Assembly: GCA_046331245.1 (NCBI GenBank)
Contig: JAXLRH010000005.1
Location: 246,950 to 310,949 of the forward strand
Reading direction: 5' to 3'
Length of the DNA stretch: 64,000 nt
Origin: SSF14 sp046331245
Lineage (GTDB): Bacteria; Actinomycetota; Acidimicrobiia; Acidimicrobiales; Microtrichaceae
The position numbers and the translations under genes are program-made. The notes under the pieces are model-generated. The model searched no databases. It saw only the letters and a list, made by a program, of their open reading frames with translations, and had not been told where the DNA came from. Within the stretch, counting starts at the first letter, position 1. Each line of letters begins with the position of its first letter. Positions 33,323 to 42,148 of the stretch are shown one piece after another.

Positions 33323-34675
33323 TCAGGCGGCAGTGAGCAGCGCGTGCATCCAGACGTTGGCGCCGAAGTCGGTCAGGCGCTCACCGCCGCCGATCGGCCG
33401 CGCGGTCGACGCGTCGATCCCCAGCGGCAGCTGGTCGGGATGGTGCTCGAGTGGGCCCGGCGGAGGTCGCTCCTCGTCGCCGAACTCCGTCGCCACCCGA
33501 TTCCCGAGGACCTCGCCGTGGCGGTCGCGGAACGTGAAGTGCTGGAGACCGTCGGTCTCCACGGTCAGCCGACCCGAGTGGATGACCCGATGGTGGAACC
33601 GGCACACCAGCACGAGGTTGTCGATGTCGGTCGGGCCTGCGGGGTGGTGGACGATGTGGTGGGCGTGGAGCCCGCGGTCGCTCGCACAACCCGGCACGGC
33701 ACAGCCGCCGTCGCGGAGACGGAGCATCCGCCGCTGCTCACGGGAGGCGAATCGCACCTCGTGACCGAGCCGCAGGGGGATGCCGCCGCGATGCCAGATC
33801 GCCTGCAGCGTGCCCTCCTCGGCGAGGCGGCGCACGAGCCCGGGCGTGACGGCCGGGCCGCACTCGAGCCGACACACCGAATCAGGGCGGAGCGTGCCCG
33901 CCACCAGGGTCTCGATGTCGATGAGCACGCCCACGTTGAACGGCTCACCGCCCTCCCGGTGGAGCCGGACGGACCGCGCGCTCTCGAGCGCCAGCCCGGC
34001 GAGCTCGCGCAGGCTGTCCGACAGCGTGGGACGCTCCGCGTCCCCGGTGCGAGCAGCCATCCGCTCCCCCGCCGCCCGCGCCTCCTCGAGCAGCGCGCCC
34101 ACCTCCGGCGTCGCCGCGATGTCGGCCCGGTAGCGACCGTCCTCGTCGAACCACGAACGCCAGTAGCTGTCCGCCGCGATGGCCTCGGACTCCTCGGCGG
34201 ACTCGTCGTCGGCTCCGTCACCGGACTTAGCCGCCGCCTCGGCCGCGCGTCGCCGCTCGATGCCCCGGTACTGCGACAGTAACCGTGAGGCCTGCGTGGA
34301 GGTGGCCGTGGTCACGATCCGGGCCAACTGCTCGTCGATCGCCGGGGTCGCCACCCGCGCTGCCATGGCCGCAACACCGAGCGAGACCTCGCCCCGCTCG
34401 GCGTGTGCCATGACCGTGGGCATCTCCTCGACCGCACCTGCCACCCGAGCCAGCGTCGACGCCTCGGCCGCCGACAGGCCGCAGTTCACGACGAGCCAAT
34501 TGGCAACCGAGCGCCACGAACCCTCGGCGTTCCAGAACTCGTCGGCCGTGAACTCGGCCACCATGCGTGCGAGCCGGGCCTGGGCGGCATGGACGTGGCC
34601 GGCGAGCTCGCGGATCGCCGCGGCCTTCGCCCCGAGCTCCCGCTCGTTCGGCGTCGCCTCCCGCACCAGTTCCAT
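33323..34675 (-). CDS. DUF222 / HNH endonuclease protein (13E12 repeat family)
   Basis: 450 residues. The N-terminal helical DUF222 region (about 20-310) is followed by an HNH nuclease domain near 335-375: RDGGCAVPGCASDRGLHAHH (zinc Cys pair and the HH of the motif), TDIDNLVLVCRFHHRVIH (Asn and final His). Such proteins are abundant in actinobacteria and in M. tuberculosis are the 13E12 repeat family. The ATG at 34675 has TATCAT six bases upstream (leaderless), and a LexA-type box lies just beyond it, so induction after DNA damage is inferred. Function is not established; a self-spreading nuclease has been suggested for the family. Confidence 0.92.
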   Translation of the reverse strand: MELVREATPNERELGAKAAAIRELAGHVHAAQARLARMVAEFTADEFWNAEGSWRSVANWLVVNCGLSAAEASTLARVAGAVEEMPTVMAHAERGEVSLGVAAMAARVATPAIDEQLARIVTTATSTQASRLLSQYRGIERRRAAEAAAKSGDGADDESAEESEAIAADSYWRSWFDEDGRYRADIAATPEVGALLEEARAAGERMAARTGDAERPTLSDSLRELAGLALESARSVRLHREGGEPFNVGVLIDIETLVAGTLRPDSVCRLECGPAVTPGLVRRLAEEGTLQAIWHRGGIPLRLGHEVRFASREQRRMLRLRDGGCAVPGCASDRGLHAHHIVHHPAGPTDIDNLVLVCRFHHRVIHSGRLTVETDGLQHFTFRDRHGEVLGNRVATEFGDEERPPPGPLEHHPDQLPLGIDASTARPIGGGERLTDFGANVWMHALLTAA

Positions 34676-34681
34676 GGGTCC

Positions 34682-34687
34682 ATGATA
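34682..34687 (-). promoter_or_regulatory. -10-like element for the DUF222/HNH gene
   Basis: TATCAT on the minus strand with a six-base spacer to the ATG at 34675. Confidence 0.55.
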
Positions 34688-34697
34688 CCGGGCTGGA

Positions 34698-34713
34698 TCG
34701 AACGCATGTTCGC
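34698..34713. promoter_or_regulatory. Probable LexA (SOS) box
   Basis: TCGAAC-GCAT-GTTCGC: fifteen of sixteen positions fit the actinobacterial SOS box TCGAAC-N4-GTTCGA. It is centred 18-19 bases upstream of the -10 of the DUF222/HNH gene, i.e. over the -35 region, where LexA would repress. No other such box was noticed in the window. Confidence 0.75.
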
Positions 34714-34759
34714 CCCGGGAGGGATTGCCCAGCGTCCGACAGCCGGCGCCCGGCAGGAC

Positions 34760-35902
34760 TCAACCCGCCGGACGGAACTCCTCCACCGGCCGCCCCGCCA
34801 GCGCGTCCACGATGCGCGGCGCTGCGTGGCCGTCGCCGTAGGGGTTCGTGCGACGGGCCATCGCGTCGTGGGCCGCGGCGTCGGTGAGCAGCTGCGCCGC
34901 ACGCTTGACGATCGTCGCCCGATCGCACCCGACGAGCTCCACCGTGCCGGCATCGACGGCCTCGGGCCGTTCGGTGACGTCGCGGAGCACGAGCACCGGC
35001 ACACCGAGGGACGGGGCCTCCTCCTGGATGCCCCCGGAGTCGGTGATCACCAGACGCGCACGGCGCATCACCTGCACGAGGCGGTGGTAGTCGAGCGGCT
35101 CGCAGAGCGTCGCGTTGGGTAGGCCGCTCAACCGGGCGCGGGCCACGTCGGCCACCCGCGGGTTGGGGTGCACCGGGTACACGATCTGGATGCCGTCGGC
35201 GAACGTCGTGGCGAGCTCGGCCAGCGCCTCGCACACCTCGGCGAACGGCGCGCCGAAGTTCTCGCGGCGATGGGCGGTGACGAGCACGACGTCGCGATCC
35301 GGGGCGACGCCCTCGAGGGGATCGCCACCGACGGGAGCATCGAGCCCGGCCACCGTGAGCAGCGCGTCGATGACCGTGTTGCCGCAGACCAGCACCGATT
35401 CCGGCGTCTTGCCCTCGCGCAGGAGGTTGGCCCGGGCCTGCTCCGTGGGAGCGAAGTGGAGGTCGGCCACGGCACCGACCACGAGGCGGTTCAGCTCCTC
35501 GGGGAAGGGCCTGCGGCGGTCGAACGTGCGGAGGCCCGCCTCGACGTGCCCGACCCGCGCTCCGGCGTACACCGCGGCGAGCGACGCAGCCATCGCCGTG
35601 GTCGTGTCACCCTGCACGAGCACCCAGTCCGGGCGCTCGGCGGCGAGCACCGGCTCGAGATCGGCGACGACACGCGACAGCACCTCGGTGGGCGACTGCC
35701 CGGCGCTCATCAGGTCGAGGTCGTGATCGACGTCGAGGCCGAACAGCTCGAGCACCTGGTCGAGCATCTCCCGGTGCTGCGCGGTCACGCAGACGCGGGC
35801 GTCGAACTCGGGCGACGCGGCGAGCGCGGCCACCACCGGCGCCATCTTGATGGCCTCGGGGCGCGTGCCGAACACCGAGAGCACCTTCTGCACCGCCGCC
35901 AT
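34760..35902 (-). CDS. wecB: UDP-N-acetylglucosamine 2-epimerase (non-hydrolysing)
   Basis: 380 residues, usual length. Interconverts UDP-GlcNAc and UDP-ManNAc for cell-surface polysaccharide. Signature segments are VLSVFGTRPEAIKMAPVVAAL, QHREMLDQVLELFGL, VQGDTTTAMAASLAAVYAG, HVEAGLRTFDRRRPFPEE(LNR), LVTAHRRENFG and ITDSGGIQEEAPSLGVPVLVLRDVTERPEA. The ATG is six bases from TAGCCT (leaderless). Divergent from an MFS gene and without other surface-sugar genes beside it. Confidence 0.96.
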   Translation of the reverse strand: MAAVQKVLSVFGTRPEAIKMAPVVAALAASPEFDARVCVTAQHREMLDQVLELFGLDVDHDLDLMSAGQSPTEVLSRVVADLEPVLAAERPDWVLVQGDTTTAMAASLAAVYAGARVGHVEAGLRTFDRRRPFPEELNRLVVGAVADLHFAPTEQARANLLREGKTPESVLVCGNTVIDALLTVAGLDAPVGGDPLEGVAPDRDVVLVTAHRRENFGAPFAEVCEALAELATTFADGIQIVYPVHPNPRVADVARARLSGLPNATLCEPLDYHRLVQVMRRARLVITDSGGIQEEAPSLGVPVLVLRDVTERPEAVDAGTVELVGCDRATIVKRAAQLLTDAAAHDAMARRTNPYGDGHAAPRIVDALAGRPVEEFRPAG

Positions 35903-35908
35903 CGACCC

Positions 35909-35965
35909 AGGCTACCGGGATCCTCCGAAACGAGGTCGTGGCGGGCGGCGGCCGGGCCGTACCCT
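35909..35965. promoter_or_regulatory. Divergent -10-like elements for wecB and the MFS gene
   Basis: Minus-strand TAGCCT (35909-35914), six bases from the wecB ATG. Plus-strand TACCCT (35960-35965), seven bases from the MFS GTG at 35973. Both fit leaderless initiation. Confidence 0.5.
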
Positions 35966-35972
35966 TGGCGGG

Positions 35973-37238
35973 GTGACGACGATCGCCGAGCCGAGGACGG
36001 GCACCCCTCGGTCGGCGTTCGCGAACCGGGCGTTCCGCTGGGTCTTCCTGGGCGCCTTCGCGTCGAACATCGGCACGTGGATGCAGAACGTCGCGCTGCT
36101 CGCGCTCGCCAACCGGCTGGGCGGTCCCGAGTTCGTCGGCCTCGTCACGTTCGCCCAGCTCGGCCCGATGCTCGTGCTGTCACCCTTCGGGGGCGTGCTC
36201 GCCGACCGCCTCGACCGCAAGGTGCTCATGATCACGGCAGCCGCCGTGCAGCTGGTGCTGAGCGTCGGGCTGGCGATCGTCGCCCACTCCTCGCGTCCGT
36301 CGCACGCGCTCATCGTCGCGGCCGTCGGCGGCATCGGCATCGCTGCGGCGGCCAACGCACCCGCCGCGCAGGCAACGCTGCCGGCGCTCGTCCCCCGCGA
36401 GGACCTCGGCGGCGCCGTCGCCCTCAACTCGGCCCAGATGAACGCGTCGCGCGTCCTCGGTCCCCTGCTCGCCGTCATCCCCTTCCTCCACGTGCCGAGC
36501 GCAGTGTTCCTGGTGAACGCCGCCACGTACCTGTTCGTCATCGTCGCCGTCGCGGTCGTGCAGTTCGACAGCCGTCCGCGCCGCCGCACCGGCCACGAGG
36601 AGGAGCGGGAGGGTCCGCTACGCGAGCTCGCCGGCGGCCTGGCTGCGGCGAAGGCCGACCCGGTGATCGGTCGGGCGCTCGCCACCGTCGCGATCTACTC
36701 GCTGTGCTCGCTCGTGTTCATCTACCAGATGGCCGGCCTGGCGAGCGATGCCCTGCACCTGCGGACCGGCTGGTTCCAACTGCTGTTCGCGACGTTCGGC
36801 CTGGGTGCGGCGGTCGGCGCCATCGCCGTGGGCACCGTGCTCCGCTCCACCGACCGCACCGTGCTCGTCCGCGTCGGTCTCGGCGGATTCGCCGTCGGCC
36901 TCGCGGTGTTCGGCTCGCTCAGCACGCCGGCGCCGGCGTTCCCCGCCGTCGCCGTCACGGGCTTCTTCTACTTCGTCGTCATCACCGCGCTGTCCACCGC
37001 GATCCAACACGAGGTGACCGACCACACCCGCGGCCGGGTGATGGGTCTCTGGATGATGGCGTGGGCCGGTCTCGTGCCGGTGGGCAGCTACCTCGCCGGC
37101 GCCATCATCCCGCACACGGGATACCGACCGGTGCTGTGGTTCGGCGCGGCCGTCGCCTTCGCCCTCATCGCGTTGGCCGACCTTCGCGGCGCCATTGCCG
37201 AGCCACCCGATCCAGTCCAGCCACCCGACTTCCTTTGA
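35973..37238 (+). CDS. MFS transporter, enterobactin-exporter/MdfA-like (TMEM/DUF894 type)
   Basis: 421 residues with about twelve membrane helices. FRWVFLGAFASNIGTWMQNV is the characteristic opening of the DUF894/EntS-like MFS exporters, followed by the motif-A loop GGVLADRLDRKVLM between helices 2 and 3 and ALNSAQMNASRVLGP in helix 5. Probably a proton-driven efflux pump for a small molecule. GTG start with TACCCT seven bases upstream. Its last 74 bp overlap the convergent murF gene. Confidence 0.88.
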   Translation: MTTIAEPRTGTPRSAFANRAFRWVFLGAFASNIGTWMQNVALLALANRLGGPEFVGLVTFAQLGPMLVLSPFGGVLADRLDRKVLMITAAAVQLVLSVGLAIVAHSSRPSHALIVAAVGGIGIAAAANAPAAQATLPALVPREDLGGAVALNSAQMNASRVLGPLLAVIPFLHVPSAVFLVNAATYLFVIVAVAVVQFDSRPRRRTGHEEEREGPLRELAGGLAAAKADPVIGRALATVAIYSLCSLVFIYQMAGLASDALHLRTGWFQLLFATFGLGAAVGAIAVGTVLRSTDRTVLVRVGLGGFAVGLAVFGSLSTPAPAFPAVAVTGFFYFVVITALSTAIQHEVTDHTRGRVMGLWMMAWAGLVPVGSYLAGAIIPHTGYRPVLWFGAAVAFALIALADLRGAIAEPPDPVQPPDFL

Positions 37239-38487
37239 GCAGCGTCGCCTCGCCGGCCGACGGCGGCGGGACCGTGGCGAGCAGCGCGTCGACGTCGGGC
37301 ACCGGCTCGATCCCGTAGAGGTCCGTGCCCACGGCCACCACCTCGATGCCGGCAGCAGCCGCTTCCGCAGCGATGGCGAGGTGCTCGGCACCGGCGTCGG
37401 GCCCGAGCTCCGCCATGCACCCGAGCACGGCGACCCGCCGGCGGGCGTCCACACGGGCCAGCGCGGCGAGCGCGGCGCGCATCGACGACGGGTTCGCGTT
37501 GTAGGCGTCGTCGATCACCACGCCCCCGCCGTCGAGCACCACGAGGTCCATACGCGACGGCGACAGGTGCGCGAGGCCGAGTCCGGCGACGACGTCGTCG
37601 AGCGCGATCCCGGTCACCAGGGCTGCCGCTGCCGCGGCGAGCGCGTTGCCGACGTTGTGCGCGCCACGGATGTCGAGGCGCACCGGAGCGCTCCCCCAGG
37701 GGCTCTCGATCACGAACGACGGACGGAGGTCGTCGCCCACGACCACGTCCACGGCCCGCACCTCGCCGCGCTCGCCGTAGCCGACCACCGAGCCCGCGCA
37801 TCGCGACGCCATGGCCGCGACGCGCTCGTCGTCGACGTTGAGCACCGCGGTGCCGTCGGCGGGGAGCGCCTCCACGAGCTCACCCTTCGCCAGGGCCACC
37901 CCGTCGAGCGAGCCGAACATCTCGGTGTGCGCCGCAGCGACCGCCGTCACGATGCCCACGGTCGGCCGGGCGATGGCGCAGAGCGCGGCGATGTGGCCGA
38001 TGCCGCGCGCTCCCATCTCCACAACGGTGCGCACCGTCGACTCGTCGGCGTTGACGAGTGTCAGCGGCACCCCCATCTCGTTGTTCAGGGACTTCTCGCT
38101 CGCGGTGGTCACGCCCACCGACGCGCACACCGCTGCCAGCAGATCCTTCGTCGACGTCTTGCCGACCGACCCGGTGATGCCCACCACCGGCCCCTGCAGC
38201 CGCTCGCGGGCGAGCGCGCCGATGCGCCCGAGCGCGTCGACGGTGTCGTCCACCACCACCTGCGCGACCTCCGCGTCCACAGGCCGCGACACGAGCACAG
38301 CGGACGCGCCCATCCGCACAGCGTCCGCAACGAACTCGTGGCCGTCGCGCTCGGCGACGACGGCCACGAACAGCTGGCCCGGCGCCACCGCACGCGAGTC
38401 GATGGAGGCTCCACGCACCGAGACGGGACCGTCGCCGTGCAGGCGGCCTCCGGTGCGTTCCACGACGTCGGCGAGGGGGATGATCAT
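37165..38487 (-). CDS. murF: UDP-MurNAc-tripeptide--D-Ala-D-Ala ligase
   Basis: 440 residues. Adds D-Ala-D-Ala to UDP-MurNAc-tripeptide in peptidoglycan precursor synthesis. N-terminal domain with VSVRGASIDSRAVAPGQLFVA, ATP-loop GITGSVGKTSTKDLLA, SLNNEMGVPLTLV, MGARGIGHIAALC, and the C-terminal DDAYNANPSSMRAAL. The start at 38487 is backed by CAGGAT seven bases upstream; an ATG three codons earlier is less well placed. It diverges from ddl, which makes its dipeptide substrate. Convergent 74-bp overlap with the MFS gene. Confidence 0.94.
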   Translation of the reverse strand: MIIPLADVVERTGGRLHGDGPVSVRGASIDSRAVAPGQLFVAVVAERDGHEFVADAVRMGASAVLVSRPVDAEVAQVVVDDTVDALGRIGALARERLQGPVVGITGSVGKTSTKDLLAAVCASVGVTTASEKSLNNEMGVPLTLVNADESTVRTVVEMGARGIGHIAALCAIARPTVGIVTAVAAAHTEMFGSLDGVALAKGELVEALPADGTAVLNVDDERVAAMASRCAGSVVGYGERGEVRAVDVVVGDDLRPSFVIESPWGSAPVRLDIRGAHNVGNALAAAAAALVTGIALDDVVAGLGLAHLSPSRMDLVVLDGGGVVIDDAYNANPSSMRAALAALARVDARRRVAVLGCMAELGPDAGAEHLAIAAEAAAAGIEVVAVGTDLYGIEPVPDVDALLATVPPPSAGEATLLKGSRVAGLDRVARQWRREGRPTR

Positions 38488-38494
38488 GGGCGCC

Positions 38495-38540
38495 ATCCTG
38501 CCAGCTGGGGACGGGGCGCCCTGGCCTGCCCGCCTACAAT
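38495..38540. promoter_or_regulatory. Divergent -10-like elements for murF and ddl
   Basis: Minus-strand CAGGAT (38495-38500), seven bases from the murF ATG. Plus-strand TACAAT (38535-38540), seven bases from the ddl ATG. Both genes would share a 60-bp control region and give leaderless transcripts. Confidence 0.6.
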
Positions 38541-38547
38541 CCCGGCC

Positions 38548-39663
38548 ATGCTCCCCGCCCCTCGCCGCCCCACCGAGCTCCCGCCGCGAGTGCGGGTCGT
38601 CGTCGTGTTCGGCGGCCGCTCGGCGGAGCACGACGTCTCGCGCCTGTCCGCCGCCAACGTGATGGCGGCGCTCGACCCCGAGCGCTACGAGGTCGTGCCC
38701 ATCGGCATCGACCGCGACGGCACCTGGCTGCTTGCCGCCGGCCACGCCGCCGACGCGCTGCCGGCGGGCGACGACGCCGGCCTGGGCGGCCTCCGCGTGG
38801 CCGGCCCGCCGGTCGACGCGCTCCCCGAGCTCCAGGCGCGACGGGCGGACGACCTCCCGGTCGTGGTGCTGCCGGTGCTGCACGGTCCGAACGGCGAGGA
38901 CGGCACGATCCAGGGCCTCCTCGAGCTCGCCGACGTCGCGTACGTCGGCACCGGCGTCCTCGGCTCGTCGGTCTCGATGGACAAGGCCATGGCGAAGACC
39001 GTGCTCGGCGCCGCCGGCATCCCCCAGGCGCGCTACCGCGTCGCCCGCGAGTGGGAGCTCCTCGATCCGGCCACCGCCACCGACGTCCTCGACGACATCG
39101 CCGACGACCTCGGCTTCCCCATCTTCGTGAAGCCGGCGAACATGGGCAGCTCGGTGGGCGTGAGCCGCGCCGTCGACCGCGACGCCCTCGACCGTGCGGT
39201 GGCCGACGCGCTCGACCACGACGAGATCGTGGTGTTCGAGGAGGCCATCGTGGGCCGCGAGCTCGAGATCGGCGTACTGGGCAACGAGTTCCCGCGGGCG
39301 TCGGTGCCGGGCGAGATCGTGCCGGCCGCCGAGTTCTACGACTACGACGACAAGTACCGCGACGGGGCGGCACGCACCATCGTCCCCGCCGACCTCAGCC
39401 CCGGTGCCGTCGCCGAGATGTCCGAGCTCGCCCTCGCCACCTACCGCGCCCTCCGCGCCGAGGGCCTCGCCCGGGTCGACATGTTCTACGACGAGGGCGG
39501 GCGCGGGTTCGTGGTCAACGAGATCAACACGTTCCCGGGCTTCACGCCCATCTCGATGTTCCCGATGATGTGGGGCGCCAGCGGTCTGTCCTACGGCGAC
39601 CTGCTCGACGAGATGATCCGCCTCGCGCTCGACCGTCACGCTCGCCGGCGCCGTCGCCGCTGA
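38548..39663 (+). CDS. ddl: D-alanine--D-alanine ligase
   Basis: 371 residues, ATP-grasp enzyme joining two D-Ala. Signatures: VVVVFGGRSAEHDVSRLSA, LPVLHGPNGEDGTIQGLLEL, YVGTGVLGSSVSMDKAMAK, FPIFVKPANMGSSVGVSRA, the metal-binding VNEINTFPGFTPISMFPMMW. Residues DKYRDG in the omega loop indicate a normal D-Ala-D-Ala ligase rather than a D-Lac type. The ATG is seven bases from TACAAT and lacks a ribosome site (leaderless). Diverges from murF; the two work in successive steps. Confidence 0.96.
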   Translation: MLPAPRRPTELPPRVRVVVVFGGRSAEHDVSRLSAANVMAALDPERYEVVPIGIDRDGTWLLAAGHAADALPAGDDAGLGGLRVAGPPVDALPELQARRADDLPVVVLPVLHGPNGEDGTIQGLLELADVAYVGTGVLGSSVSMDKAMAKTVLGAAGIPQARYRVAREWELLDPATATDVLDDIADDLGFPIFVKPANMGSSVGVSRAVDRDALDRAVADALDHDEIVVFEEAIVGRELEIGVLGNEFPRASVPGEIVPAAEFYDYDDKYRDGAARTIVPADLSPGAVAEMSELALATYRALRAEGLARVDMFYDEGGRGFVVNEINTFPGFTPISMFPMMWGASGLSYGDLLDEMIRLALDRHARRRRRR

Positions 39664-39687
39664 GCGGCCTGCCCCCGAGCGCGTCCG

Positions 39688-41199
39688 TCAGCAGCGGTGG
39701 CTGGCGACGCGGCATGCGATGACCGTGCCGGCGTCGCGGTACACGATCCGGTACGCGTCGTCGTGTGCGAGGTGCCGCGCGAGACCGGTGTCGGCCGCCC
39801 ACATCACCAGGTCGTGGGGATGGCGGGCCAGGATCGTGTCGGGATCGCCGATGTTCGACAGCAGGAGCACGTAGTCGCGCACGGTGGCGAACGAGTGCAG
39901 CTCGGCGCGGTCGTCGAACCAGGGGTTCGCACGGGTGCCGAAGCGCCACTCGAGGTAGTTGCCGCTGTAGTCGTGCGACAGCACCGCCAGATCCTCACCG
40001 TGGGGCCGACCCACATAGCCCTGCGCCTCCAGCCAGTCCACGGCGGCGACGGGGTACGACGACAGGTCGTAGTCCGGCGTCACCATCACGACGACGCCCA
40101 CCACCAGCGCTGCGGCCGCGCCGAGCTGGAGCAGGCGCCGGCGCGGTGCCGGGCCGAGCGCGTCGGGGGTGCCGAGGCCCGCCAACGACGGCGCGGCGAG
40201 CGGGACGAGGACGAGCGCGGCGATCGCGCCGTTGCGGATCGCCATGAGCGTGAGGCCGACGAACACCGCCGCCACGGCGAGCCGCAGCCACGACCGGCGC
40301 ATCGCCAGCAGCGCGGCGATCGCCACCGCCTCGACCAGGAAGACGACGTTGTTGGCGTTGTCGAGCGACAGCGGCCGCCACTCCGAGATCAGGATCAACG
40401 AGCTCGAACGCCGCAGGAGCCGCACGGGGAACGACAGCATTTCCATGCCGTAGGGGCTCAGCGCGGCACCCAGACCGACCCCGAGGACGACGGCGACCCC
40501 GAACTGCGCGGCGCGGCGCAGCTCGACCGCATCGGGACGACGTCGGCCGTCCGCACGTCGCTCGACCAGCCACAGCCCCGTCGCCGCGCCCACGTACAGG
40601 ACGCCGAGGGGGAACGAGCCGTGCACGTTCACCCACACCACGAAGATCGGGACCAGCCACCACGGCGAGCGACGCTCCCCCAGCACCAGCGCAGCGAGGG
40701 CCAGCGCGAGGAACGCCAGGAGCTGCGGCCGCTCGTTCCACCAGAGGAGGCCCATCATCGCGGCACCGGCCGTGAGGCCGAGGCGGGCGACGAGCGCGTC
40801 GGCGGGGCGGGACAACCGCCACACGGTGGCGAGCAGCGCGCCGGTGACCAGCGCGACGAACATCCGGATCGCGGTCGCTCCGCCGAGGTGCTCCAACGTC
40901 GCGTAGGTCCACGACGCGAGCCACGACTGCACGACGAGCGCCTTCCCACCCGAGGCGAACGTGAACACGTCGTGGTGCGGAGCTCCGCTCTCGCGGAACA
41001 GGCGGCCGGTGGCCAGGTGGGTGAGGAAGCTGTTGTCCGACAGCGCGCCGGCGCCCATCACGAGCCCGGTCGTCCACGCGATCAGGCCCCACCAGCGGTG
41101 CTCGATGACGCGATCGGCCGCCCGCGCCCCGTTCTGTTCCCCCGCCGGCCGGTGCTCACCGGCTGTGGGGGGAACAGAACCGGGGATGGCGAGGGCCAC
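39688..41199 (-). CDS. Multi-pass membrane protein, unknown function
   Basis: Up to 503 residues with ten or so membrane helices and a soluble C-terminal domain from about residue 400 (VDWLEAQGYVGRPHGEDLAV, LEWRFGTRANPWFDDRAELH, ILARHPHDLVMWAADTGLAR). The layout, a helical bundle followed by an extracytoplasmic globular end, recalls polyprenol-linked glycosyltransferases (GT-C), but I see no convincing catalytic motif. The GTG at 41199 is only the longest possible start: the first 25 codons run through a 59-bp palindrome, so the true start may be further in. It lies 9 bp after tadC on the same strand. Confidence 0.68.
   Translation of the reverse strand: MALAIPGSVPPTAGEHRPAGEQNGARAADRVIEHRWWGLIAWTTGLVMGAGALSDNSFLTHLATGRLFRESGAPHHDVFTFASGGKALVVQSWLASWTYATLEHLGGATAIRMFVALVTGALLATVWRLSRPADALVARLGLTAGAAMMGLLWWNERPQLLAFLALALAALVLGERRSPWWLVPIFVVWVNVHGSFPLGVLYVGAATGLWLVERRADGRRRPDAVELRRAAQFGVAVVLGVGLGAALSPYGMEMLSFPVRLLRRSSSLILISEWRPLSLDNANNVVFLVEAVAIAALLAMRRSWLRLAVAAVFVGLTLMAIRNGAIAALVLVPLAAPSLAGLGTPDALGPAPRRRLLQLGAAAALVVGVVVMVTPDYDLSSYPVAAVDWLEAQGYVGRPHGEDLAVLSHDYSGNYLEWRFGTRANPWFDDRAELHSFATVRDYVLLLSNIGDPDTILARHPHDLVMWAADTGLARHLAHDDAYRIVYRDAGTVIACRVASHRC
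41127..41185. repeat. 59-bp imperfect palindrome after the Tad operon
   Basis: Outer arms CCCCGTTCTGTTCCCCC (41127-41143) and its complement (41167-41185, two extra bases); inner arms GCCGGTG/CACCGGC around a two-base centre (41148-41163). As RNA it would be a very stable long hairpin, but no T-run follows on either strand, so it is not a standard intrinsic terminator. It lies just past the tadC stop in the leftward direction. Confidence 0.8.
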
Positions 41200-41208
41200 G
41201 AGCGCGGC

Positions 41209-42147
41209 CTATTGGAAGTTGTCTTTGATGTTCAGCGCCGCCGGGCCGAGCACCACGCAGAACAGGGCGGGGAAGATGCAGAACACCATGGGGATGAGCA
41301 TCTTCACCGGCGCCTTCTGCGCCTTCTCCTGGGCGAGCTGACGGCGCTTGATGCGCATCTCCTCGGACTGGGCGCGGAGCACACGACCGATCGACACGCC
41401 GAAGGTGTCGGCCTGCACGATGGCCAGCACGAACGAGCGCAGCTCGGCGATGTTGCACCGCTCGTCCATGGCGCGCATGGCATCGGCGCGGGACGCACCT
41501 GATCGAGACTCGCCGAGCATGCGAGCGAACTCGTCGGACAGCGGACCGGCCACCGAGTTCACCACCCGGTCGAGTGCCTGCTCGAAGCCGAGGCCGGCCT
41601 CCACCGAGATCGTGAGCAGGTCGAGCACGTCGGGCAGCGACCGCAGGATGCCCTTCTGCCGGTCGGCGACCTTCCGGTTGATCCACAGGTCCGGACCGAA
41701 CGCGATGGCGCCGCCGAACACGATCGACGCCACCAGGCCCATGAACCCGTCGAGCAGGAAGCCGAACATCACGTTGGCCAGGCCGAAGATCACGCCGAGC
41801 GGGAACATCACCGACTTCACGGCGATGAACCGGTCCACCGAATCCGGCGTCTGGATGCCGGCGATCACGAACTTCTGGCGGATCTTGTCGACGTACCCGA
41901 GCGGGGTGAGGCGCCGGCCGATCTCCATGACCCGCGTGGCGGCCGGGAGCAGCGCACGCCGGCCGAGCGACTCGGCGAGGTGCTCGCCGCGCATGTCGAC
42001 CTTGGGCCCGTCCATGTCGTAGCCCTCGAGGCTCCGCAGCGACTCGCGCACCACCTGCTTGTCGTGCACGCCGGACGCGATCGCGAAGACGGCGCCGCCG
42101 ATGGCGACCATCACGAGGACGAGTGGGAGCAGCAGTTGCGCGGACAT
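41209..42147 (-). CDS. tadC: TadC-like type II secretion F-domain membrane protein
   Basis: 312 residues. Membrane platform protein of the Tad/Flp pilus: N-terminal helix, cytoplasmic region, then a T2SSF domain near 170-290 (LRSLPDVLDLLTISVEAGLGFEQALDRVVNS, ERCNIAELRSFVLAIVQADTFGVSIGRVLRAQSEEMRIKR) and a final helix pair. It pairs with TadB, encoded one base upstream. Last gene of the Tad operon. Confidence 0.92.
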   Translation of the reverse strand: MSAQLLLPLVLVMVAIGGAVFAIASGVHDKQVVRESLRSLEGYDMDGPKVDMRGEHLAESLGRRALLPAATRVMEIGRRLTPLGYVDKIRQKFVIAGIQTPDSVDRFIAVKSVMFPLGVIFGLANVMFGFLLDGFMGLVASIVFGGAIAFGPDLWINRKVADRQKGILRSLPDVLDLLTISVEAGLGFEQALDRVVNSVAGPLSDEFARMLGESRSGASRADAMRAMDERCNIAELRSFVLAIVQADTFGVSIGRVLRAQSEEMRIKRRQLAQEKAQKAPVKMLIPMVFCIFPALFCVVLGPAALNIKDNFQ

Positions 42148-42148
42148 G

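Noticed and set aside
41127..41185. Standard Rho-independent terminator for the Tad operon
   Set aside because: The hairpin is not followed by a T-run on either strand; kept as a palindrome of unknown role.
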